Shown: positions 5,980-11,685 of the stretch, piece after piece
Position numbering within the stretch: the stretch's first letter is position 1
Layout of the letters: each line of letters begins with the position of its first letter
Assembly: GCA_020200935.1 (NCBI GenBank)
Contig: JAIVHR010000198.1
Span: 1 to 11,685 of the forward strand
Source: Sphingomonadales bacterium
Lineage (GTDB): Bacteria > Pseudomonadota > Alphaproteobacteria > Sphingomonadales > Sphingomonadaceae
DNA length: 11,685 nucleotides
Direction of reading: 5' to 3'
Notes under the pieces: generated by a model
Databases searched by the model: none
What the model was told of the DNA's origin: nothing
The model's input: the letters and a program-made list of their open reading frames with translations, nothing else
Program-made: the position numbers and the translations under genes

Positions 5980-7074
5980 TCAGTTCAGAGGCAGATCGAG
6001 CGCTTCGGCGACGGCTTCGTGACGGATCTTGCCGTCGGACACGTTGAGGCCGCCGGCGAGATGCTCATTGTCGGCCAGTGCCTGGTCGACGCCCTTGTTC
6101 GCGAGTTGCAGCACATAGGGCAAGGTCGCGTTGTTGAGCGCGAAGGTCGAGGTGCGCGCGACGGCGCCCGGCATGTTGGCGACGCAATAATGGATGATGC
6201 CTTCCTCGACATAGACCGGATCGTCATGCGTCGTCGCCCGCGAAGTTTCGAAACAGCCGCCCTGGTCGATCGCGATGTCGACGACGACCGATCCGCGCTT
6301 CATCGTCTTCAGCATCTCGCGGGTGACGAGCTTGGGCGCCGCCGCGCCGGGCACCAGCACCGCGCCGATCACCAGATGCGCGGCCTTCACCGCATCGCCG
6401 ATCGCCGCCTGCGAGGCGTAGCCGGTCTTGATCTTGTTGCCGAAATGGGTGTCGAGCATCGCCAGGCGATCGTTCGAAATGTCGTAGATCGTGACGTCGG
6501 CACGCAGGCCGACCGCCATCTGCGCCGCGTTCAGCCCGGCGACGCCGCCGCCGATGATGACGACCTTGCCCGGCGGCACACCCGGCACGCCGCCGAGCAG
6601 GATGCCGCGTCCGCCCGGCTCCTTTTCGAGATAGTGCGCGCCGGCCTGAACCGACATGCGACCCGCGACCTCGCTCATCGGCATCAGCAGCGGCAGCGAA
6701 CGATTGGGCGAGGTCACCGTCTCATAGGCGATCGCCGTGGCGCCCGAGGCCATCAGCCCCTCGGCCTGCGGCTTGTCGGCGGCGAGATGGAGATAGGTGA
6801 AGAGGATGTGGCGGTCCTCGAGCAGTGCGATCTCCTGCTGCTGCGGTTCCTTGACCTTCACGATCATGTCGGACCGGGCGAAGACGTCGGGCGCCGTATC
6901 GACGATCGTCGCGCCGACGCGGCGGTAGGCATCGTCGGAAAAGTCGATTCCCGATCCGGCCTGCGTCTCGACGATGACCTCATGGCCGTTCTGGATGACA
7001 TCGAACGCCGAATCGGGGGTCAGCCCGACGCGATATTCGTGATTCTTGATTTCCTTGGGAACGCCGACGCGCAT
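5980..7074 (-). CDS. ald: Alanine dehydrogenase
   Basis: This cytoplasmic enzyme interconverts L-alanine and pyruvate plus ammonia with NAD. The 364-residue product starts [20 protein letters not shown], the family hallmark. Catalytic and binding residues are present: R15, K75 (KVKEPQ), H96 (YLHLAAD) and D270 (VDIAIDQGG), equal to the numbering of the Mycobacterium enzyme. The nucleotide-binding loop GGGVAG is at 175-180 and the ribose-binding aspartate is D198 (TIYDIS). Family length is about 370. The start at 7074 is supported by a strong Shine-Dalgarno AGGAGG (complement of 7080-7085) five bases upstream; the open frame continuing to 7377 is non-coding leader and kup antisense. The gene is divergent from kup and convergent with ψccmI. 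No Lrp-type regulator gene, often seen next to ald, is present here. Confidence 0.97.
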   Translation of the reverse strand: MRVGVPKEIKNHEYRVGLTPDSAFDVIQNGHEVIVETQAGSGIDFSDDAYRRVGATIVDTAPDVFARSDMIVKVKEPQQQEIALLEDRHILFTYLHLAADKPQAEGLMASGATAIAYETVTSPNRSLPLLMPMSEVAGRMSVQAGAHYLEKEPGGRGILLGGVPGVPPGKVVIIGGGVAGLNAAQMAVGLRADVTIYDISNDRLAMLDTHFGNKIKTGYASQAAIGDAVKAAHLVIGAVLVPGAAAPKLVTREMLKTMKRGSVVVDIAIDQGGCFETSRATTHDDPVYVEEGIIHYCVANMPGAVARTSTFALNNATLPYVLQLANKGVDQALADNEHLAGGLNVSDGKIRHEAVAEALDLPLN

Positions 7075-7119
7075 TCCAGCCTCCTGAAAAAATGCGAACA
7101 ACCCCGTGGGGTGGAGCGC

Positions 7120-7148
7120 CCTATAGCGGGACAAATGCCGCTTGTCCT
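7120..7148 (-). promoter_or_regulatory. Candidate sigma-70 promoter of ald
   Basis: On the minus strand AGGACA (complement of 7143-7148) and TATAGG (complement of 7120-7125) are separated by 17 bases. The -10 hexamer is the same as that of the tRNA promoter at 10740-10745. Transcription would start near 7113 and give a leader of about 40 bases. That leader opens with a small hairpin (complement of 7101-7112) followed by a run of six T (complement of 7086-7091) just before the Shine-Dalgarno. Confidence 0.4.
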
Positions 7149-7258
7149 CCATTGCCGCGCGCAAATTTAGGTGATAGTTCGCGCCGCTTGCGCGAGCCGC
7201 CCAGTAAAAACAGCGGCGCGCCGCAAACAGGCTCAACAAAAGGCCGCATTCGGCAACG

Positions 7259-9172
7259 ATGACCCAAACCTCCGCCAGCATTCCGCCCGGTATTCCGCAG
7301 GGTCCGCCGACGCGCGAGGGCGCGACCGCGAAGCTCGCGCTCGGCGCGATGGGGGTGGTCTTCGGCGATATCGGCACCAGCCCGCTCTATGCCTTTCGTG
7401 AGGCCTTCGCCGGCCACCATCCGCTGTCGCTCGCGCCGCTGCATATCTACGGAGTGCTGAGCCTCGTCTTCTGGTCGATGATGCTTGTCGTCTCGATCAA
7501 ATATCTGCTGATCATCATGCGCGCCGATAATCGCGGCGAGGGCGGCAGCCTGGCGCTGCTCGCGCTGATGGGCGGCAGGAAGGCGGTGCGGCGATGGTCG
7601 GGCGGCATCATCATCCTCGCCATCTTCGCCACTGCCCTGTTTTACGGCGACAGCATGATCACGCCGGCGGTCTCGGTGCTCGGCGCGGTCGAGGGGCTGA
7701 CGGTGGTCAATCCGGCGCTGAGCGGCTTCATCATTCCGATCGCTTTGTTCATCCTCGTCGGTCTGTTCCTGATCCAGCGCAGCGGGACGGCGCGGGTCGG
7801 CGCCTTTTTCGGGCCGATCATGCTGTTCTATTTCTTCGTCATCTCGGTGCTCGGCATCATGAGCATCGCCCAGACGCCCGAAATCCTCTTCGCGCTGAGC
7901 CCGCACCATGCGCTCAATTTCGCTTTCATCGAGCCGGTCGCGGCGTTCCTGGCGCTCGGCGCCGTGGTGCTGGCGGTGACCGGTGCCGAGGCGCTCTATG
8001 CCGATATGGGCCATTTCGGCCGCAAGCCGATTGGCCTGTCCTGGCTCGTCTTCGTGCTGCCGGCGCTGATGCTCAACTATCTCGGGCAGGGGGCGCTGAC
8101 CATGCGAGTGGGCCGCGAGGCGCTCGAAAACCCCTTTTTCCTGCTTGCGCCGGACGGCTTTCACCTGCCGCTGCTGATCGTCGCCACGCTGGCCGCGATC
8201 ATCGCCAGTCAGGCGGTCATTTCGGGCGCCTTCTCGGTGACCCAGCAGGCGATCCAGCTCGGCTTCATGCCGCGCCTGCGGATCCTCCATACCAGCGCCT
8301 CGACGATCGGCCAGATCTATATCCCGCTGGTCAACTGGGCGTTGATGATCGCGGTGATCCTGCTGGTGCTGTTCTTCAAGTCTTCCTCGAATCTGACCGC
8401 GGCCTACGGCGTGGCGGTGACCGGCGCGATGCTGATCGATACCTGCCTGGTGACCGTGCTGCTCTTCGGCTTCTGGAAGTGGCCGAAATTGTGGGCCGGA
8501 TTGCTCGTCGCGCTGTTCTTCGTCGTCGACGGCCTCTTCTTCGCCGCCAATCTCACCAAGATACCCGATGGCGGCTGGTTCCCGCTTGCCGTCGGCCTTG
8601 CCATCTCGATCCTGCTGACCACCTGGGCCAAGGGCCGCGCGCTGATCCTGGGGCGGATGCGCGAGGCGGCGATGCCGGTGCAGGTGTTCATCAAGTCGGC
8701 GGCCGGCCAAGCGACCCGAGTGCAGGGGACGGCGGTCTTCATGACCACCTCGCCCGAAGGCGTGCCGCATGCGCTGCTCCACAATCTCAAGCACAATAAG
8801 GTGCTGCATGAACGGCTCGTGCTGCTGACCGTCTCGATCCTCGACCAGCCCTATGTGCCCGACGAGGAGCGCGCCCATATCGAGGAACTCGGCGCCGGCT
8901 TTTATCGGATCATCCTGCGCTACGGCTTCATGCAGGACACCAACGTGCCGGTCGCGCTCGAAAGGATCACCGAGGCCGGGCCGCCCTTCCGGATGATGGA
9001 TACGAGCTTCTTCCTCGCCCGCCAGACATTGCGCGGCGCCGCCCACTCGCAAATGTCGCCGTGGCGCGAAAAGACCTTCGCCTGGATGCTGCGCAACGCC
9101 GAGAGCGCGATGCTGTTCTTCCGCCTGCCCGCCAATCGCGTGGTCGAGCTCGGCAGCCAGGTCGAGATCTAG
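7259..9172 (+). CDS. kup: KUP-family potassium uptake permease
   Basis: Kup is an inner-membrane, proton-coupled K+ importer of the KUP/HAK/KT family. The 637-residue protein is of normal family length, with about twelve membrane helices followed by a soluble cytoplasmic C-terminal domain (about 465-637). Signatures are [15 protein letters not shown] in the first helix (residues 32-46) and [13 protein letters not shown] (242-254). The C-terminal part contains the usual GTAVFMT and [14 protein letters not shown] segments. The start at 7259 gives a 28-residue polar leader before the first helix; the next ATG (7349) falls inside the signature helix and is unlikely. There is no clear Shine-Dalgarno. 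The 184-base divergent gap to ald holds only a weak plus-strand promoter candidate (TTGTCC 7142-7147, TTTAGG 7166-7171). The following gene begins at the base after its stop. Confidence 0.96.
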   Translation: MTQTSASIPPGIPQGPPTREGATAKLALGAMGVVFGDIGTSPLYAFREAFAGHHPLSLAPLHIYGVLSLVFWSMMLVVSIKYLLIIMRADNRGEGGSLALLALMGGRKAVRRWSGGIIILAIFATALFYGDSMITPAVSVLGAVEGLTVVNPALSGFIIPIALFILVGLFLIQRSGTARVGAFFGPIMLFYFFVISVLGIMSIAQTPEILFALSPHHALNFAFIEPVAAFLALGAVVLAVTGAEALYADMGHFGRKPIGLSWLVFVLPALMLNYLGQGALTMRVGREALENPFFLLAPDGFHLPLLIVATLAAIIASQAVISGAFSVTQQAIQLGFMPRLRILHTSASTIGQIYIPLVNWALMIAVILLVLFFKSSSNLTAAYGVAVTGAMLIDTCLVTVLLFGFWKWPKLWAGLLVALFFVVDGLFFAANLTKIPDGGWFPLAVGLAISILLTTWAKGRALILGRMREAAMPVQVFIKSAAGQATRVQGTAVFMTTSPEGVPHALLHNLKHNKVLHERLVLLTVSILDQPYVPDEERAHIEELGAGFYRIILRYGFMQDTNVPVALERITEAGPPFRMMDTSFFLARQTLRGAAHSQMSPWREKTFAWMLRNAESAMLFFRLPANRVVELGSQVEI

Positions 9173-9739
9173 TTGCGCGCGGCTATCGTGCTGGCTGCCG
9201 GGCGCTCGCGTCGTTTCGGAGCCGTCAACAAGCTGCTGGTCAATTATCGCGGGAGCCCGCTGATGCACCATGCGCTGACCGCCGCCTGCGCGGCGCCGGT
9301 CGGCCGCGTTCTGCTGGTTGCCGGGGCCGATCCGCGCGTCGCGCGCTGTGCCCGCGCTTTCGGCAACCCGCGGGTTGCCATCGTCGATGCGGTGTCCAGC
9401 AGCAGCCGGCGCGACAGCCTCGCCGCCGCGCTGCGGAAGCTGCGCCGGCGCGAAACCGAAGCGATCGTGTTTCTCGCCGACATGCCGTTCGTCGCACCGT
9501 GGCTGGTTCGCCGGCTCGCCAATCGGGCAACCTCGGGAACCTACGCCGTGCGGCCGGTCTGGCGCGGCCAGCCCGGCCATCCGGTGCTGCTGTGTTATCC
9601 GGCGAGGGCGCTGGCCAGGATCGGGCAGGGGAGGGCGCCGTTCGATCCGGCCTCGGCCCGGGGAGTCGGCGCATCCCGATGCTGCATCATCGATATCGAC
9701 CGGCCCGGCGCCTTCAACCGGTCGGGGATAGCCCGATGA
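9173..9739 (+). CDS. MobA/MocA-like nucleotidyltransferase (NTP_transf_3)
   Basis: A 188-residue protein of the MobA-like NTP transferase group, which includes molybdenum cofactor cytidylyl/guanylyltransferases. The nucleotide-binding signature LAAGRSRRFGAVNK is at 7-20 (glycines, arginines and K20 in place). The metal-binding motif LADMP is at 101-105 (D103). GQPGHPVLL (132-140) and DIDRPGAF (174-181) match the usual [RG]G.PGHP and DIDTP segments. The start is a TTG at 9173, directly after the kup stop, because the signature begins only six residues later and no ATG is available. Translation is therefore probably coupled to kup. No molybdoenzyme or cofactor genes are nearby, so the nucleotide acceptor is unknown. 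It overlaps the next gene by ATGA (9736-9739). Confidence 0.85.
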   Translation: MRAAIVLAAGRSRRFGAVNKLLVNYRGSPLMHHALTAACAAPVGRVLLVAGADPRVARCARAFGNPRVAIVDAVSSSSRRDSLAAALRKLRRRETEAIVFLADMPFVAPWLVRRLANRATSGTYAVRPVWRGQPGHPVLLCYPARALARIGQGRAPFDPASARGVGASRCCIIDIDRPGAFNRSGIAR

Positions 9740-10239
9740 ATGCGCCGATCGTCGTCACCGCATTGTTCGGCGAAGCGGATTTCGCCTGGCTCGACGGCTT
9801 GCGCCGGGCGCATTTTCCGCCCGAACGCAATCTCGTGCCGGCGCATCTGACCTTGTTCCACCACTTGCCGCCCTCGCTCGACGCCGAGATTCGCCGGCGA
9901 CTCGCCGGGATTGCGCGCGGACCGAGGCCGCAAGCCTCGATCGAGCGCGTTATGCTGCAGGCGAGGGGCGTCGCCTTTGCCTTGCGCAGCCCGGAGCTGG
10001 AGGACATGCGCGCATCGCTGGCCGATGCCTTTGCCGGCATGCTGACGCCGCAGGACCAGCATGGCTGGCGGCCGCATGTAACGATCCAGAACAAGGTCGA
10101 TCCCGGCGAGGCCAAGGCGCTGCATCGCCGATTGTCGGCGGAATTTGAAGCCCGCCCACTCGCCATCGCTGGTCTTGCAGCCTGGGCCTATCGCGGCGGC
10201 CCGTGGGAGCCGCACTCGCGTCATCCCTTTCGCGGCTAA
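9736..10239 (+). CDS. 2'-5' RNA ligase / 2H phosphoesterase family protein
   Basis: A 167-residue protein with the two H-x-T motifs that define the 2H phosphoesterase superfamily: HLT at 37-39 (PAHLTLFHHLP) and HVT at 114-116 (RPHVTIQNK). Length and spacing fit the 2'-5' RNA ligase/LigT-like family, whose members act on 2',3'-cyclic phosphate or 2'-5' RNA linkages; the true substrate of bacterial members is often unknown. The start at 9736 overlaps the nucleotidyltransferase stop; the much longer open frame upstream is a shadow of kup and that gene. The last codon region overlaps the stop of the DUF3775 gene on the other strand (10236-10239). It seems to be the last gene of a kup-led transcription unit. 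Confidence 0.9.
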   Translation: MNAPIVVTALFGEADFAWLDGLRRAHFPPERNLVPAHLTLFHHLPPSLDAEIRRRLAGIARGPRPQASIERVMLQARGVAFALRSPELEDMRASLADAFAGMLTPQDQHGWRPHVTIQNKVDPGEAKALHRRLSAEFEARPLAIAGLAAWAYRGGPWEPHSRHPFRG

Positions 10240-10676
10240 TCGAGCTGTCCGACGCCCTCGCAGCTCAGATCGAAGGCGGCGAGCCCGGCGTCGAGATAGG
10301 CGGCGAGCATCGGCATATCCATCAGCTGCGCGATCGCGTCCTCGCTCTCGCCATCGGCGGCGGCTTCGATTGCATCGTCCCAGTCGGCGGGCTCGAAGGT
10401 GCCGCGGCCGACCCAGGCGAGCGCCAGCATTTCATAGAGTTCGTCCTCGGCGAGATCGTCGAGCAGGCCCTCGATTTCGTCCTCGACCGAGCTGTTCTTC
10501 CCGTCGATCATCGCGTCATATTGATCGTCGGTCTGGACCGGTTCGTCGTCATCGACTTCGTCGGGATCGGCCGAAGGGACCTGCGCTTCCCATTCGCGCG
10601 CGCGGACGATGAGTCGACAGATCGTGTCGAGCGGGGTTTCGAGTTCCATCTCGGGCTCGGGAGTTTCTGCGTTCAT
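10236..10676 (-). CDS. DUF3775 domain protein, function unknown
   Basis: A 146-residue, strongly acidic protein. The N-terminal part (about 14-30, LDTICRLIVRAREWEAQ) and the C-terminal part (LALAWVGRGTFEPADWDDAI, then LMDMPMLAAYLDAGLAAF) match my memory of the alphaproteobacterial DUF3775 family. They are joined by a poly-acidic linker. No catalytic motif is visible and no function is proposed. The open frame extends to 10778, but I chose the ATG at 10676. The extension is Pro/Arg-rich and unlike the family, and it overlaps a good plus-strand promoter for the tRNA. There is no strong Shine-Dalgarno. Its TAG stop overlaps the TAA of the facing RNA ligase gene. Confidence 0.85.
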   Translation of the reverse strand: MNAETPEPEMELETPLDTICRLIVRAREWEAQVPSADPDEVDDDEPVQTDDQYDAMIDGKNSSVEDEIEGLLDDLAEDELYEMLALAWVGRGTFEPADWDDAIEAAADGESEDAIAQLMDMPMLAAYLDAGLAAFDLSCEGVGQLD

Positions 10677-10717
10677 GGCCCAATCAACGACGGTCGGGCC
10701 GCCGGGTTCCTTCGAGG

Positions 10718-10745
10718 TTGACCGGTCCGGCCGCGCTGCTATAGG
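10718..10745 (+). promoter_or_regulatory. Sigma-70 promoter of the tRNA-Met gene
   Basis: TTGACC (10718-10723) and TATAGG (10740-10745) are 16 bases apart. This is the best housekeeping promoter match in the window. Transcription would start near 10752, leaving a leader of about 35 bases before the tRNA at 10788. Confidence 0.7.
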
Positions 10746-10787
10746 CCCCGCACGCCCGGCCGCGGCATATGGCATCACCGGAAATGT

Positions 10788-10864
10788 GGCGGAGTAGCTC
10801 AGCTGGTTAGAGCAGTGGAATCATAATCCATGTGTCGGGGGTTCGAGTCCCTCCTCCGCTACCA
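10788..10864 (+). tRNA. tRNA-Met (anticodon CAT), elongator type
   Basis: A complete 77-base cloverleaf. The acceptor stem is GGCGGAG with CTCCGCT, and the 3' CCA is encoded (10862-10864). The D arm is GCTC-AGCTGGTTA-GAGC. The anticodon stem is GTGGA/TCCAT around the loop ATCATAA, with CAT at 10822-10824. The T arm is GGGGG-TTCGAGT-CCCTC. The CAT anticodon allows Met or lysidine-modified Ile2. The ATCATAA loop and overall sequence resemble alphaproteobacterial elongator Met. A paired first base (G-U) and the D-arm sequence argue against the initiator. Confidence 0.93.
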
Positions 10865-10969
10865 ACCATCCTGCCGCATCGGCCGACAAAGTCATTCCCG
10901 AGGGGATTGCGGCGCGGCGCCGGCCGCCCCATCTGACCCCGAACGATCCAGTAGCGCGAAAGCCCTTCC

Positions 10970-11685
10970 ATGCACGAACAGCAGCGTAGCAGAATGCTCA
11001 TCCTCGGCTCCGGCCCGGCCGGGCTGTCGGCAGCAATTTACGGCGCGCGCGCCGGGCTCGAACCGATCGTCATCCAGGGAATCGAGCCGGGCGGCCAGCT
11101 GATGACGACCACCGACGTCGAGAATTATCCGGGCTTCGCCGATATCGTCCAGGGCCCCTGGCTGATGGAGCAGATGCAGAAACAAGCCGAAAGCTGCGGC
11201 GCCAAGCTGGTCTGGGACAGCATCACCCAAGTAGATCTGGCGCAGCGGCCGTTTCGCATGACCGGCGACGGCGGCACCGAATATGTCGGCGACACGCTGG
11301 TGATCGCCACCGGCGCCCAGGCGCGCTGGCTCGGCATCGAGAGCGAGACGGCGCTGCGCGGCAAGGGGATCTCGGCCTGCGCGACCTGCGACGGCTTCTT
11401 CTTTCGCGGCAAGAAGGTGGCGGTGATCGGCGGCGGCAACACCGCTGTCGAGGAGGCGCTCTATCTGACCAACCACAGCGACGACGTCACCTTGATCCAC
11501 CGCCGCGACGAATTGCGCGCCGAAAAGGTGCTGCAGGATCGGCTGTTCGCCCATCCCAAGATCAGCGTGCTGTGGGACAAGACTGTGGATAAGTTTGTGG
11601 GCGACGGCGATCCCGAGGGACTCGTCGCGCTCGATCTCAAGGACACAAAGAGCGGCGAGATCTCGCGGATCGAGGCCGAGGGCGC
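10970..11685 (+). CDS. trxB: Thioredoxin reductase, N-terminal 238 codons (3' end beyond window)
   Basis: TrxB is a cytoplasmic FAD enzyme that passes electrons from NADPH to thioredoxin. The visible part reads in one frame from the ATG at 10970 to the window edge. The FAD-binding loop GSGPAG is at 13-18. GGQLMTTTDVENYPGF (41-56) is highly typical. The redox-active pair is C137-A-T-C140 followed by DG. The NADPH-binding loop GGGNTA is at 155-159, with HRRDELR (177-183) giving NADPH preference. About 80-90 residues should remain outside. The start has no clear Shine-Dalgarno; MLILGSG at M9 is a second possible start. The 105 bases between the tRNA and this gene show no other gene or clear terminator. 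Confidence 0.96.
   Translation, partial: MHEQQRSRMLILGSGPAGLSAAIYGARAGLEPIVIQGIEPGGQLMTTTDVENYPGFADIVQGPWLMEQMQKQAESCGAKLVWDSITQVDLAQRPFRMTGDGGTEYVGDTLVIATGAQARWLGIESETALRGKGISACATCDGFFFRGKKVAVIGGGNTAVEEALYLTNHSDDVTLIHRRDELRAEKVLQDRLFAHPKISVLWDKTVDKFVGDGDPEGLVALDLKDTKSGEISRIEAEG

Noticed and set aside
7075..7377. N-terminal extension of Ald to 7377
   Set aside because: The family begins at MRVGVPKE with a strong AGGAGG just upstream. The extension overlaps the kup 5' end and promoter region and has no similarity to the family.
7121..9580. Minus-strand open frame of 819 codons opposite kup
   Set aside because: The repetitive charged composition without any motif marks it as the antisense shadow of kup and the nucleotidyltransferase.
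10145..10612. Plus-strand Arg-rich open frame opposite the DUF3775 gene
   Set aside because: It is extremely Arg/Ser/Pro-rich, the usual antisense signature, while the minus strand carries recognisable DUF3775 motifs.
10788..10864. tRNA-Ile2 or initiator tRNA as the identity of the CAT tRNA
   Set aside because: The initiator has an unpaired first base pair and three G-C pairs above the anticodon loop, not seen here. Ile2 genes I recall have a CTCATAA loop and a different acceptor stem. The elongator Met reading fits better, although a classifier such as tRNAscan-SE with an Ile2 model would settle it.
1..11685. Mobile elements, phage genes, CRISPR or defence systems
   Set aside because: No transposase, integrase, direct-repeat array or defence gene motif was found in any frame. 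All genes are housekeeping types with uniform composition.

Overview
The window is about 11.7 kb of GC-rich DNA with tightly packed genes, ATGA/GTGA stop-start overlaps and dispersed palindromic intergenic repeats. Gene content and protein style (System I cytochrome c maturation, a DUF3775 protein, the repeat families) point to an alphaproteobacterium, most likely a sphingomonad. That assignment is inference, because no marker in the window fixes the genus.

Region by region: the tail of an unidentified plus-strand gene (1-80) faces an EamA/DMT-type transporter on the minus strand (186-1127), with a palindromic repeat between their 3' ends. A plus-strand cytochrome c maturation operon follows: ccmC, ccmD (45 codons), ccmE, ccmF, ccmG/dsbE, ccmH (1186-5478). 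Its last member, a ccmI/nrfG-type TPR gene (5478-5865), is broken: a middle piece of about 120 bp that encodes a recognisable TPR lies on the opposite strand. A composite palindromic repeat (5853-5976) separates this wreck from the convergent alanine dehydrogenase gene ald (5980-7074, minus). Divergent from ald is kup (potassium uptake), followed with no gap by a MobA/MocA-like nucleotidyltransferase and then a 2'-5' RNA ligase family protein. A DUF3775 gene lies on the minus strand and meets the ligase gene tail to tail. After it come a well-formed promoter, an elongator-type tRNA-Met(CAT) and the first 238 codons of a thioredoxin reductase gene (trxB), cut by the window end.

How the genes work together: CcmC and CcmD load haem onto the periplasmic chaperone CcmE. 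CcmG and CcmH keep the apocytochrome CXXCH cysteines reduced and present them, and CcmF catalyses haem ligation. The ABC part (ccmA, ccmB) is not here and must be elsewhere if System I is functional. CcmI, the usual apocytochrome-binding TPR subunit, appears lost from this locus.

I found no phage, CRISPR, defence or biosynthetic island. The most interesting signals are small rearrangements inside housekeeping genes: the internal inversion in the ccmI-like gene, and a palindromic repeat that has become part of the ccmH signal-peptide coding region.
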